DNA of 64,000 nucleotides, from positions 42,477,348 to 42,541,347 of the forward strand of contig OZ020268.1 in NCBI GenBank assembly GCA_963971225.1. The letters run 5' to 3'. This DNA is from Melieria omissa (lineage: Eukaryota > Arthropoda > Insecta > Diptera > Ulidiidae). The notes beneath the pieces are model-generated. The model ran no database searches and was not told the DNA's origin. It was given only the letters and a program-made list of their open reading frames with translations. Made by a program: the position numbers and the translations under genes. Each line of letters begins with the position of its first letter. Position 1 is the first letter of the stretch. Positions 49,455 to 60,382 of this stretch are shown here, piece by piece.

Positions 49455-51788
49455 TTATCCCAAATCGCGCACAATTTCGATCTTGTCGCACATCTCCGAG
49501 TCGGGAATGGTAGTGAAGTGGGTGCGATCGCTGCGGAAGGTGTTGCGCTCGTTCGAGCTAGTCTTGATGGAACGTTCGGAGGGCGTCTCTGTGCCGCCCA
49601 GCTGTATGCGCTTTTGCAGCGCGGACACAAAATTCTGTAAAATTGTAAGCGTCAATTCAAGTCAAGAGAACAATCGTGCGTCACTCACCTGCGATATGAT
49701 GTCGCCACGTGCAGTCCGCACCTGGTAGAGGTACCGAAATTTACGCTGTCGCGCCTCCTCGCGTGTCTCGCGCGGCCGTCCTCCATTCGCCCGGCCGCTT
49801 CCAGGAAAGGCGCCAGCACCGCAGCGCGCCATCTGGTGGTGCCGCAAATAGACGCGCTTCCGATGGTCGACGCGCCAGGCCGTTATGAAGCACTGCACCA
49901 TTATGCTGATGATGATGGCCACCGGCCAGGCGCAGATCAGTATGCCGCCATAACAAGGCGGTGGCAAGGGGTGCGGCTTCATGTTCAGAATCTGCAAACA
50001 ATGGGAGTCATTAGGCTAACGTTGCCGTTCTGTGCTCCTAAGTCGCTCACATACCCAATTGATTGTCTCCAGGCCGTGCATGAAGAAGTCAATCGAAGCG
50101 ATAATCATGGCGCTGCCCACAATGCTCGATGTTAAAATAGTCACATACTTGACACAGCACAGCGTCAGCACGGAGCAGATAACGGCGCCGCCCACTACGG
50201 CCACATATATCTCGCGATACTGCAAAAAAGACGAAACTTGGTTAGCGACAACTATTCACGTAAACTGAAGGAGCATGCAGGTCCGACTTACGCCAAATTC
50301 ATTGTCCGGCATCGTTGCCACGCACACCGCCATCGCGGCGCCGGCAACGAGTGCGCCTGCAAAGGCACTTATAAGCACCGAAGCCACCGGATACGTGGAT
50401 CCAATAACAGCGCCAATCAGGCCCGCAACAATTGCCAGCGCCGAGTCGGCCGGCTTGCCCAGCAACGTGACTTGGAAGTCCTGCAGCAGGAAAATGGCGC
50501 TGGCACCAACCAACAGGCCGCTGACGAAACCGACGGCGCGCAAGCAGCGATAACCTGCAGAAGCGAAATCTTCAATATTGTGTTTTCTGACGAACCAATG
50601 AACAGACGTTATACCCATTAGTGCGAAGCATTGCATCAATTCCCGAATAAAGCAAAGCTCAGAAGGTGGGGTTTTTAAAAATAATTCAGTTTGCAAATAA
50701 TGAGAATACTTGTTTAAAAGTACTGAAAACACCGAACGGGTGAAATGTCCCAACAATTTTTAAAAATTATAGCACTAAGACTTTGCCTGGACTAAGACTG
50801 GCGAACCACATATTTCAGGAAATAATTGTGAAAAAAATCGCGTTTTAAACACTTCGGTGACTGAAATATATTTCGTTTAACCCTTTCTCTACAGCTTTTT
50901 ACCGGAAGTTAAAATTATAAATTTTACGTTTTAGACTTCTATGTGATTATATTAGCAACATTCCATAAAAAATTTTGAAATTTTTTTACTCGGACCCTGT
51001 ATTTTAGAGTGTTGTCGTTGTGGCTGTAATAATTACTTAAACATAAATCTTTTTACGCATAACGAAAATTTGAATATTTCTTCAAAGTTATCTAATTTTT
51101 TCTGCTTCTTCTTCCTTTACTATGTCTAGATGTACCATTAAAAAACGTGTATACTTCTATTCTCTAAACTTGATTATTCAGTTTATTAATTCAGTTTATT
51201 TCAGTTAGTTTATTAATATCGTATTTTTCCTAAAACTTCAAACTATTCTAAGGAACAACCAAAAAATGTATTCTTGCAACCATAGAGGATGCAGACGTCC
51301 AAAAAGTAGCATGTTGCCATATGGCAACAAAATAGCGAAAGGGTTAATTCATTTATTACGTAATTGCCATTCACTTCATTAAAGTATATATTTCATATTT
51401 ACTACATGAACTCCCAATTGTGCGTTTCATGCCAGCACATTGTGCTTACACTTATTTTTTGTTTTAAATACTCAAACTTATATAGTTTGCAAATCAAGGA
51501 TTGGCCCTGTCGTTGTTAAATCATTTCAGCTGGCGACAAATTGAACGGAAACAACCTCATTAAAATGCTAATTCCTCCAAATGCTCGCCCTTGTTTACAC
51601 ACTCAAGTCACGGAACCCCAAATTTCCTCGCACTTCACTGCGAAGGTAATAAGTCGCCGCTACACCCACTCCTCGCAGTGCTTACCCAGTAGCGCGTAGA
51701 CAATGCCGAAGACAGCCGTGATTGTCCATAGCAAGGCGGCCAAGGTGTCTGGTGTTGTGGTCGTACACGACGGACTCTCGAGGATGCC
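49455..51788 (-). CDS. Tmem198: TMEM198-like multi-pass membrane protein (DUF4203)
   Basis: Five minus-strand exons (51686-51788, 50292-50554, 50055-50219, 49689-49991, 49455-49634) join in phases 1, 0, 0, 0 and give at least 337 residues. About seven hydrophobic segments lie in the first 230 residues, with GYRCLRAVGFVSGLL after the first and a small-residue-rich core (VAGLIGAVIGSTYPVASVL). The last part is a hydrophilic cytoplasmic tail with a long basic stretch (VDHRKRVYLRHH). This layout is that of TMEM198, which in vertebrates acts as a membrane scaffold that helps CK1 phosphorylate LRP6 in Wnt signalling. The starting exon is not resolved: exon 51686-51788 opens after an acceptor CAG, and a leader frame further right (ATG at 52357 or 52318 minus strand) is a candidate. 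All splice borders are GT-AG. Confidence 0.82.
50881..51343. mobile_element. piggyBac-type MITE 3, in the first intron of the TMEM198-like gene
   Basis: A 463-base element between TTAA sites (50877-50880 and 51344-51347), with ends CCCTTTCTCTA and the complement of CCCTTTCGCTA. Near the right end the palindrome TTGCCATATGGCAA is found. No coding region. Confidence 0.7.
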
Positions 51789-51973
51789 CTGCAAATGCAT
51801 GAAAGGGAAGCCCATAAATAGCGAAATGTAATAAGAATTAAAACAAACACATAGATATGTATACACATATACTTGTACATATGTATATTGGTACGTATAT
51901 TAATTCCGTCTGTGGTCTGTAAATTGAAAAGTGAATCAATGACTTTAGTCAATAAGTTGTAAAGTGCTCCGAT

Positions 51974-52357
51974 TCATATCGTCGTTATTGGTGTTTTGTT
52001 TCTTTTAAATTGACAGCCAGCAGTGTAAACATGCAAGCAAGAACACAAATAATGACGGCAGCGCTGCATTTCGGGGGTGATGGCGTGCGGGTGCGCTTTC
52101 ACGTGCGGTTGAAGGATATTAAAAGTGGCCGCTGCCGGGTCGCCGCATCGCTGGGCGGTTAGAAGTGGGCGGAGTGCGTCATAGCCGCTTGCAAATGCGG
52201 CCAACGCAAATGCACCACCAAACAAAGCCACACTAGCAGCAACACCACCAACAACAACAGGCACCGCACAGACGGCGCGCAGCACGCAAGCGGCTGCTAG
52301 CAACGGCAGCGACATCGACAGCCGCTGCGACTGCGACTGCGACAACTGCAGCGGCAT
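51974..52357 (-). CDS. candidate upstream exon region of the TMEM198-like gene (uncertain)
   Basis: A 127-codon minus-strand frame starting MPLQLSQSQSQ and becoming Ala/Val-rich (LPLLAAACVLRAVCA), which could be the signal-anchor of the TMEM198-like protein. A GTGCCTGTT after VCA is a possible donor that would splice in phase 0 to GGCATCCTC at 51788. It may instead be chance, since repetitive AAC/CAA sequence surrounds it. Confidence 0.3.
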   Translation of the reverse strand: MPLQLSQSQSQRLSMSLPLLAAACVLRAVCAVPVVVGGVAASVALFGGAFALAAFASGYDALRPLLTAQRCGDPAAATFNILQPHVKAHPHAITPEMQRCRHYLCSCLHVYTAGCQFKRNKTPITTI

Positions 52358-53590
52358 GCAACCGAAGAAAGTGGGTCAATTTCTCTAGTGAGAGCAATAG
52401 TGCACATTGTCGAGATGAAACAGCGCCACTAGCGCAAACCCAAACACCAACAACCACAACAACAACAGTGCAAATAACAACAAATGCGCCAGTCGCCAGC
52501 ATTCGTACAACATTAACGACAGTGGAGACTAAACGCAGCGAAATATGTAAGTTCAAAAATTGAGTTTTTGAACTTAATTTAGAACGAAAGTTGAAAAAGT
52601 CAGCGCAAATAAGCAAGCAGAATAAAAATGAAAATGCAAATGTGTGTATGTGCGCCTTGTATCCTTGATGCCACAAAGAGACAAAAATGAAAAACAAAAG
52701 CGATGAGTTCAACGTTATGTGCAAAAATATTCACGGTTGCCAGCACAGCGAAATGGGGAACGAAGACGCGCAGAAAAATTAGAACTCCAACAATGGATGT
52801 GGGCCAGCAAACACATTCATCGAGTGTGGCAGTTCTGCCACAACTCACGCTTTGAATACATGGGAGCCTGCTCAAAAGTCAAGTCCTAAGGTGAAAATGT
52901 CCCGCAGCCATTGCTGTGTTTCAAATTGGAAAATGGGCGAGGAAGAAATTAGATCCACATGAAACAGTTTACTTGACTCCATTGATTGTGGCTGTGATGG
53001 GAGAACAAAGATTACTATTGGTAATCTTCTTATTACATTACACTACATTACATTACACTACATTACATTACATTCGCATTGGTAATATAAGAAAAGATTT
53101 GGTTTCAACTTTATGTATCCAGTACTTATATTTAAGTTTAGTTTATTTCAGTCAATGGATAACAATCCTTACAGACGAGGAGTACTTAAGCTCGTCATTG
53201 AATTTTTTGGCAGGAAAGCTTCATTGATACCGATACCGACTGGCTGGAACCGCTTCCTGTTATTCTGCCGGAAGGTTGGCCAAATCGGACCTAGTGGGTC
53301 CCGTTTCGTTGAGCTCCAAACTTACTCAACTAGTAAACTGAGCAGTACTAGGCTCCCTCCAACAACAATCTGCATTGAAACCAGTTATATAATCCAGGCT
53401 AATTTCGAACTCTATTAAACTTGCACGCACGATCTTTAAAACAAAATAAATAAATCTATGTAATGTTTTAAAATCACACCCTTCCCGTTTTCTATATCCC
53501 TCTTCAAGTTTCGAAGTTAAGTCCAGTGAACTTTGCACACTCGACTCAAATCTTCTAGTCTTGCTATGTAATTGCACATATAACATAAAT
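52358..53590. other. intergenic upstream of the TMEM198-like gene, with an ATTAC microsatellite
   Basis: CAA/CAAC repeats occur at 52440-52500. A microsatellite of ATTACACTAC/ATTACATTAC units runs from about 53030 to 53075. Open frames on both strands (52233-52875, 52916-53595) have no domains. Confidence 0.5.
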
Positions 53591-53805
53591 GGCACGACAG
53601 TACAAAATGGACTAAGGGTGAGCTGTTCTTCTCGTAACTAAACATGTTGCGTGTGAAAGGCGGGTTGGGCACTTATTCCTAGATAATTAAGTCACTCTTG
53701 AAAGTTTACAATTTCTGTATTCAAAATAAAAGACCACGAGAAGAAAAAACCACAACCCTCTGACAAGTGAGCCTAAACATTTAACCACTGCACCACGGCA
53801 GCTGC
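53591..53805 (-). mobile_element. tRNA-derived SINE, copy C (old)
   Basis: On the minus strand it starts GCAGCTGCCGTGGTGCAGTGG, a tRNA-like head with box A TGGTGCAGTGG, and ends with CTGTCGTGCC as in copy B. The body has lost parts and is the most diverged copy with a visible head. Confidence 0.6.
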
Positions 53806-53835
53806 TAAGTATAAATTTGTTTCTAACTGATTTAA

Positions 53836-54084
53836 CACTAATTCCCAGAAGTGAGCCTCACAGTCTCACTAAAGATTTCAAATGGTGATACATCTAAAAG
53901 ATTTTCGATTCCATTATTTTATGTAGTCCTCTAATGGATTGTTATAATTATATTGCATTTATAAATTTAACATTTAAGACAGTTTTTGTACTTTTTAAAC
54001 AAATTTTTTCAGTAATTTATCTCACATAAGCCTGACAGTCTCATTTCTGAATTTACGTTACTTTAAAAATTGTGGGAATTAGGG
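53836..54084. mobile_element. piggyBac-type MITE 4
   Basis: A 249-base element between TTAA sites (53832-53835 and 54085-54088). The ends CACTAATTCCCA and TGGGAATTAGGG pair with one mismatch. A sub-terminal CCTGACAGTCTCA/CCTCACAGTCTCA is repeated in the same orientation near each end. Confidence 0.7.
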
Positions 54085-54117
54085 TTAAGGTTGCCGAGGG
54101 TGTCCCGGCATACATGA

Positions 54118-55070
54118 GGGAGAGGGCTGGGTTGTGAACAGGGGTTTTGTGTTTTGGCTCTAACTTTTCACAGAATAAAGATATCGAAAAATCGATACCG
54201 TTGGAAAGGTGAATATATAACGCAACTTTTTTATGAAGACAGATTACCGTTTTGATTGAAATTTAACTCTCTACGTCCAATTTTCTAAGGACTTGATTTT
54301 TCGCTTTTCCAAAAAAGTGGCTGGGTTGTGAACCATCTGGAAAATCCCTATTAAAGTCGGAAAATACGAAGAAAACACCCATAATTTGTAAGTAAGTTGA
54401 GGATTTATTTAATCAGGAGGCCTCAAGAGGTGAAAAAAGTTATAATGACGCCAATTAGACAAAAAATCGCAATGAATGGAAGTGCTCAATTTTTTGAATT
54501 TTCATCCTAATCGGTGTTGCAATGTTTACATGTGAAATAGGAACGCGTTCTCGCATTGACCCACTTCAAGTGAACTCACCGAAATCGAGTGAAATTACAT
54601 AAAATAACTTAATTTTAATGTATCCGTCCATATTTGACAGTGTTAGAACAAATGTAGTACGAAAAACAGGTGGTTCATAACCCAGCCACTTTAGTGGTTC
54701 ACAGCCCAACCACGATGCCATTTTGGAAACGTTAAAATAAACGACACTTCCAATCATAATTCGACATAAACAAATATTGCATCGTAAAATAGAATCAAAA
54801 CACTAAATAAACATGTATTACATTGACCTTTTTGCAATAAGCTCAGTCACTTAGATAGTACTTTAAAAAAAAGCCAACAAGTTTTCGCAGTCGATTTTCA
54901 AACACGATGTCTTTCAAACTCGATTGCTGCCACAAGCAATACGTGTTTGTACTTCGGTGTAACCACAAAAGCAGAGTCATATCATAAGACAAACTTGAGA
55001 GTTGAAAGATTGGCGATATGTCAATTAGGAAAAGAAAAAACGGTAATGGTTCACAACCCAGCCCTCTCCC
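54118..55070. mobile_element. non-autonomous transposon with GGGAGAGGGCTGGGTTGTG ends
   Basis: A 953-base element with 22-base perfect inverted ends (54118-54139 and 55049-55070). The core GGCTGGGTTGTGAAC is repeated inward at about 54319 and, inverted, at about 54670 and 54694, so four sub-copies are arranged head to head. No open frame carries a transposase signature. The target duplication is not clear (ACAT occurs in both flanks). The superfamily is unknown. Confidence 0.7.
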
Positions 55071-55763
55071 TTACATAGATACTGCCTCTTATCAGAATTT
55101 CAGTTAATGCACCAATCGAATGGTTAGTATATATTTTTTTCGATAAACAGGAACCTAGACCCCAAAAAGCACCGAAGTTCTTGTAGGGCTGGCTAGTGGC
55201 TAAGGAAGTGAATGTCTCGTTTAAAGTAAAAGTAAACGATATTGAAGTAAGTTGCTATCTTAAGAACACCTACTTATGTCTTGATACTTAAAAGCCAGTA
55301 GACAGTTCTACAACGAACGTATACATTAAAGTTTGTTAAAGATACATATGTAGCCAAAAAAATCATCATATTAAGTCACAATCTACAATTATTTAATACT
55401 AGTTACAATCGTTTTACAGAAATATATATCTTGCACCTCTGTGTTAATCAGTTCTATGAACCAAAACAGTTCATGGCTGTTTTTAAGTGTTCACTTGTCA
55501 GGCTCTACAGCTGTCGTCAGTAACACCGACGGTCATACGCACACATTCCTATCCAGTACCAGCAGTTATGAATATGAATAAACATACATATGTATGTGCT
55601 TCGCCGATGTTGAGCAATTAAGCTGGCTACCCAAAAGCATTTGAATAGCTGCGTTCTGCTTGCCATTTCACTGCCTCCAGTGGATTTGAAAGTAGGACAA
55701 CGAATACTTTAGTTTAAATTTACAATTTTCTCTTGGATGCAAATATCCTCGATAGGTTCCTAC

Positions 55764-56910
55764 TAGGCATCGCAATCCCGGGATCCCGGGATCCCGGACT
55801 TTTTTCAGTCCCGAAAATCCCGGGATTCAAATTCTTTTATCCCGGGATTTTCGGGATTGCAAAAGATGCTTCAAAGTTCAAATGAAATAAATTTTAAGGC
55901 ACAAAAACCCAATTCCTTATTTGAGGGAGAAGGGAGGGGATAGAGTGCGTCTTTTGCAAAAGGCTTATGATTATTTACTAAGCATTCAACCAACAAGTGT
56001 TGAATCTGAAGGATGTTTCTCTTCAGCAGGGTTCATTTGAAATAAATTTCGCTCTAGATAAGAGAACAAAACACTTAATGCCTTTGTATTTTTAAGATCT
56101 CAGTTTTTAGTTAATCAAAACGCTTAACTTTTTGATCGAAATAATCGAAGTAAAACTAAAAGCACAAACAAATTAACTATTTTATTTTTTTTATCAAATA
56201 TGCATATATATGCACTTTATGATACATCGGTTGCAAAGTAATAAGTTAATATTTAAGTGTCATTTTTGGATAAAACAAAATGCTATGAAACTGAAGTTAA
56301 ATGTCAAATGAAAAACTTTTAAGTTAACTCTTCAATTCCCAGTGTCACCTGTAGGTGACAGATGCTTAATATTTGTTTTCCTACCACATAGGTTTTTATT
56401 TTAAAATTCTAACACTTGTATAGCAAAGTCAATTAGTAGTACTTGTTTATTTAATTTTCCTACCAACACTAGCGATACGTTATTTGTAAAATTTATTCAT
56501 TTCTTTCACACGTAATTAAAGCAGTGCGAGTTTGTGTGGTTTCTTTCAATATAAAAATGAGGGTAGTTTAAACATTTTTTATGTATTTTTTTGTCTTATC
56601 CAAACGTATCTAAGCTCTTTTATTTAAAAAGAAAATTTTCTTTTTCACTATTTTGGACATGGGAATTGAAGGGTTAAACAAAATGTGATTAAATTCAAGA
56701 TAAAAAATCTTGAAACTACCCAAATGTGATTAAAATGTGTCCATTTTTATGATAAATATATTATAAACAAGTATTTATGCAATTCGGGAAAATTGTTTTA
56801 TTAAAAAATTTGTTATATGAATCCCGGGATTAAATCCCGGGATCCCGGGATTTGACTTTTCAATCCCGAAAATCCCGGGATCGCAAAATGGCCAAAAATT
56901 GCGATCCCTA
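55764..56910. mobile_element. non-autonomous hAT transposon with 8-bp target duplication
   Basis: The ends TAGGCATCGCAAT and the complement of TAGGGATCGCAAT are flanked by an exact 8-base direct repeat GTTCCTAC (55756-55763 and 56911-56918), the hallmark of hAT insertion. Repeated CCCGGGATCCCGGG words fill both sub-ends. A decayed transposase C-terminus is readable on the plus strand at about 55970-56110 (LLSIQPTSVESEGCFSSAG), the hAT dimerisation region, interrupted by stops. A piggyBac-type MITE is nested at 56328-56673. The element is 1,147 bases. Confidence 0.88.
56328..56673. mobile_element. piggyBac-type MITE 5, nested in the hAT element
   Basis: A 346-base element between TTAA (56324-56327) and TTAA (56674-56677), with ends CTCTTCAATTCCCA and TGGGAATTGAAGGG that pair with one mismatch. 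It interrupts the hAT element and so inserted after it. Confidence 0.7.
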
Positions 56911-56930
56911 GTTCCTACTATTTGAAAATA

Positions 56931-58544
56931 CACATATGGTCAAAATAATAAGTACAGGCCTATATAATCTTTTCAATGGCTTGCAGGCGAATATTTATTT
57001 TAGTTAAAATAAAAACAAATTGATAAATCTTCTCTTATAACATACCAAGTAAAATAAATGAGGAAAATACGAATAAAACATAAAAGCAACTTTCAGTATC
57101 GTTAACAAAGTATGAAATTAATGAAAATGGTTGGCCAAAATAATAAGTACATTCGGTTTATATTAATAAAATAAATTCAAATTCCCACTTTATCGGCTTT
57201 CTTTGTTAACAAATTCTTTTTTTTATTAGTAGCCGGTATACCCACCCTTAATTTGAATATTTTTCGCCACTCGTTTTGGCATACTGGAGATAAACTTATG
57301 GCCGGTCTTTATTGGTATCTCATACCAAGATTTTTGGATAAAATTCCATAATTGGCCCTTATTTTGGAATACTTCCTTACTAAATCTTCGTTTCAATTCT
57401 CCCCAAAGATTTTCGATTGGATTCAGATCCGGTGACTGACTCGGCCAGTTAAGCAACGCCACTCCATTTTCTTGAATCCATTCAATGACCAACTTGGAAG
57501 AATGCTTAGGATCATTATCTTGCTGATAGGTCCACCATAGTGGCATACTCTCCTCAGCATAGGGCAACGTAGTATTTTTCAAGATGTCTTTGTAGTGAAA
57601 TCTCGTCATAGTATCGGTTACACGATGTATTGGTCCAACACCGTACCACAAAAAACAACCCCATACCATGATGTTGCCTCCCTGTGATTAATTGTTTTTT
57701 TTTAATAAACCGCACGTGAAATTCTTTAACCTTGGGACGTCGAACATTCCGAGCAGAATCATTTCCAAACAAATTTATTTTGGTTTCGTCACTCCACAAA
57801 ATATTTCGCCATGTTTTTTCACCGTCAGGTCCGGACAAATTTAAATGTTCCCTTGCCAAGGCTAACCGCGTCTTAAAATTTTTTTTACAAAGGAAAGGAA
57901 CTTTTCTGGCTATTCGTCCAGGTAAATTAGCTCTTTATAGCCTTCGACGAACAGTTCGGGAAGAGATCACGTTGACGATGTCTGCTGAAATGGCTCTCGA
58001 TGATACAAATGGGTCCTTTTTCGCAAGAGTGACGGTATGATTATCTGTCGATATAGACGTTTTTTTTTTCTTCTTAACTTTTAAAGCATTTTGGACAAAA
58101 CACAGTGAAAGATCCAAAGTTTTGGCAATGGAACGAAGGCTTTGGCCGTCATTTCTTAACCTCAAAGCGATTCTCCTCTTCGTGGAAGTACAAAGTTTAT
58201 TGCGACCCATCTGCAAGATGTTTTACTTCTTTTTTTACTATAAATAAATAATAATACAAATAAAATAACAAACCTTTGCAAAAAAAATGATCAGATTGTT
58301 GAAAAACGCGAAAAATAATCAATGTACTTATTTTTATGGCCAACAAATTTTACCACATTAGAGCGAAACAAGCACAAATACGACAAATTAGGGAAATCCC
58401 TGTTTCATTTTCACTTTCAAAAGTATTGCGATAAAAACATTATTAAAATAAAAAGGAAATACTATGTATGAATTCATTACGCGAAAAAAAAATTGTGCAT
58501 TAACAAAATTTTAAGTAGTGTACTTATTTTTTTGACCATATGTG
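56931..58544 (-). mobile_element. Tc1-type transposon with doubled terminal repeats, dead
   Basis: The 1,614-base element has TA on each side (56929-56930 and 58545-58546) and ends CACATATGGTCAAAATAATA and its near-complement. A second, inner copy of the end motif (GGCCAAAATAATAAGTACAT at about 57133; complement at 58321-58342) lies about 200 bases in on both sides, the IR/DR arrangement of some Tc1 elements. The minus strand encodes a transposase in three pieces: 58216-57935 with the paired DNA-binding helices, 57859-57554 with ILWSDETK, and 57669-57226 with QDNDPKHSSKL and SQSPDLNPIENLW, so all three catalytic residues (D, D, E) are visible. Frame breaks near 57935 and 57660 show it is inactive. 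Confidence 0.9.
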
Positions 58545-58546
58545 TA

Positions 58547-60382
58547 GCTATTTGAAAATAGCCGACAAATTTTAAGGCACGTTGTCATTGTAGTATAATT
58601 GACTGATGTTTACCCGTCTGTTTGACCTCGAATGAAAATATATAAACAAAACATATACAACGGCGGCTCTAAGAACTATTGGCTTTAACACAAGGTTCAT
58701 AAAAACAATATATGTTGCTGGTATGGAAATGGATTCGAAAATCGGGATGCAAGTCTCAACTAGTTAATGCTTTAGACCATACATTTTAAATGACACTAAA
58801 CTCCAGGCTCAATTTCCCATTGCAGTTAACACGAAAAAATATAAACATGAAATACTTATGTATGTTTGTATAAATATAAAGCCATGTGTATAAAAAGTTT
58901 TATATTTGATATTCGAATTGGTGTAATCAGAAGTCGAAAAGTCACACTTATGAACCTATCAGTGTTTAACAGACTGTTAATGCGCACATCTCGTGCGTGC
59001 TAAACACTTTAATCACCTTTTCTTTAAATATTTTCAGAGTACAAGTCAAGATCATTTTACGCAGCCACCCACCACCCACCTTTATCAGAAATGGCCAATC
59101 TAGATTCTGTAAGTCACGCATGTCGCCATGGCCGTCGTCGTCGTGTTCATATACATCCAACGAATGCATCTTTGTTTCATCAATTGCGTTGCTGCGGGCT
59201 GGATTCGCTGCTGGACCAGTGGCGATCTCTGTACACGTGTTTGTATTCTAATTGTTCGTTAAAAGTGGCAGCTAAATGTTTATTGGGCGTCTGGTGGAAT
59301 ATGCTCAGCGATGCACTCCCGCAGATGGCAACGACTTTTCTTCGGCGTTTGCACTTTTATTTTGCAATAAATTGCCACATTGTAAAATTTGTGTCGCAGT
59401 AACGAAATGTGGCAGTTTAAAAGTAGAAAAACGCGGCAGTATTTGGCAGCAAATGTTCACTATTAACGTCTTTCACGTCACGCCAGCACCAGCGATTTCA
59501 GTAATCCATTTCGTTGCTATTAATTTAAATTCTTCATTTATTACAAATCTATCATTGCGCATCCTTTTCGAGCGCTGAACGCGTACGGCAAACACAAACA
59601 CAACGACAAACACTGGCACAGGCACAATCTGCAATTCTTGTGGTACGGTCAGTGGCACATTTTCCACCCCAAATAACGAAAATTGAACGAACAAACGTCG
59701 CGGCGGTAGCACGAAACCCGCCGTGAAAGTGCTTTGTTGCCGCTGTTGTTGTTGTTGTGCTGGTGGTTTTTGTTGTTGCTCTTGCACACTTTTACTGTCG
59801 CTTGTTTTCACTGCTGTTTTCCGATGTTATTGTTGTTGCTGTAATGCGAAGCAGCAGAAGAGAAGAGGCAGATGGCATGCGGAAAAGTCGACTCCCTTTT
59901 CTCCATTTATGCCGCCACCCATCTAAATGGCGTTGCGGAATCGCTCGAATTCTCAATTAAATATCACACATTTCGAAAACATCTCACCAAACAGTGAGCG
60001 ATATTAGGTTTTGATTAATTCAAATCCATATTTAATTGTGTAATTTTTCCTGTACACACTTTTGAAGGAAAACTACGCGGCTGCGTTTGTATGAAGTTGC
60101 ACGCACGAAGGTCCTTTCGCTACTCATAGACAGCAACGAAAACAACGGCGGCGAAGCCAAGTGGGCAGCCGTTGTGGACTCTTTGACTTTGGCGCCGTGC
60201 CTGTTGGGATAAGCCTTGTGGGCCATAAGTGTGCTTAAAGCTCTAACAAAGCTGTCAAGCACATTTTCGCGACATGGTAACACAGTTTTCTACTTAAAAA
60301 TTAACGTATTTGTTGACTAATTTGAATTGAAATAAGTAAAATATGCCATCTGACACCATCGACTATTGTTGGTATCTAAGGG
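58547..60382. other. intergenic between the Tc1 element and a non-LTR fragment
   Basis: No gene assigned. A minus-strand frame at 59473-59811 (112 codons) has a Gln-rich start and a Val/Phe-rich hydrophobic segment; it is unsupported. GTTGTTGTTG and GCTGTTGTTG repeats occur at 59740-59850. An exon-like segment at 59038-59108 has an acceptor and a donor but no partner exon. Confidence 0.4.

Noticed and set aside
59037..59110. An exon-like segment with TTTCAG before it and GTAAGT after an ATG-GCC-AAT-CTA-GAT-TCT start
   Set aside because: No partner exon, no domain; a chance co-occurrence of splice motifs is likely.
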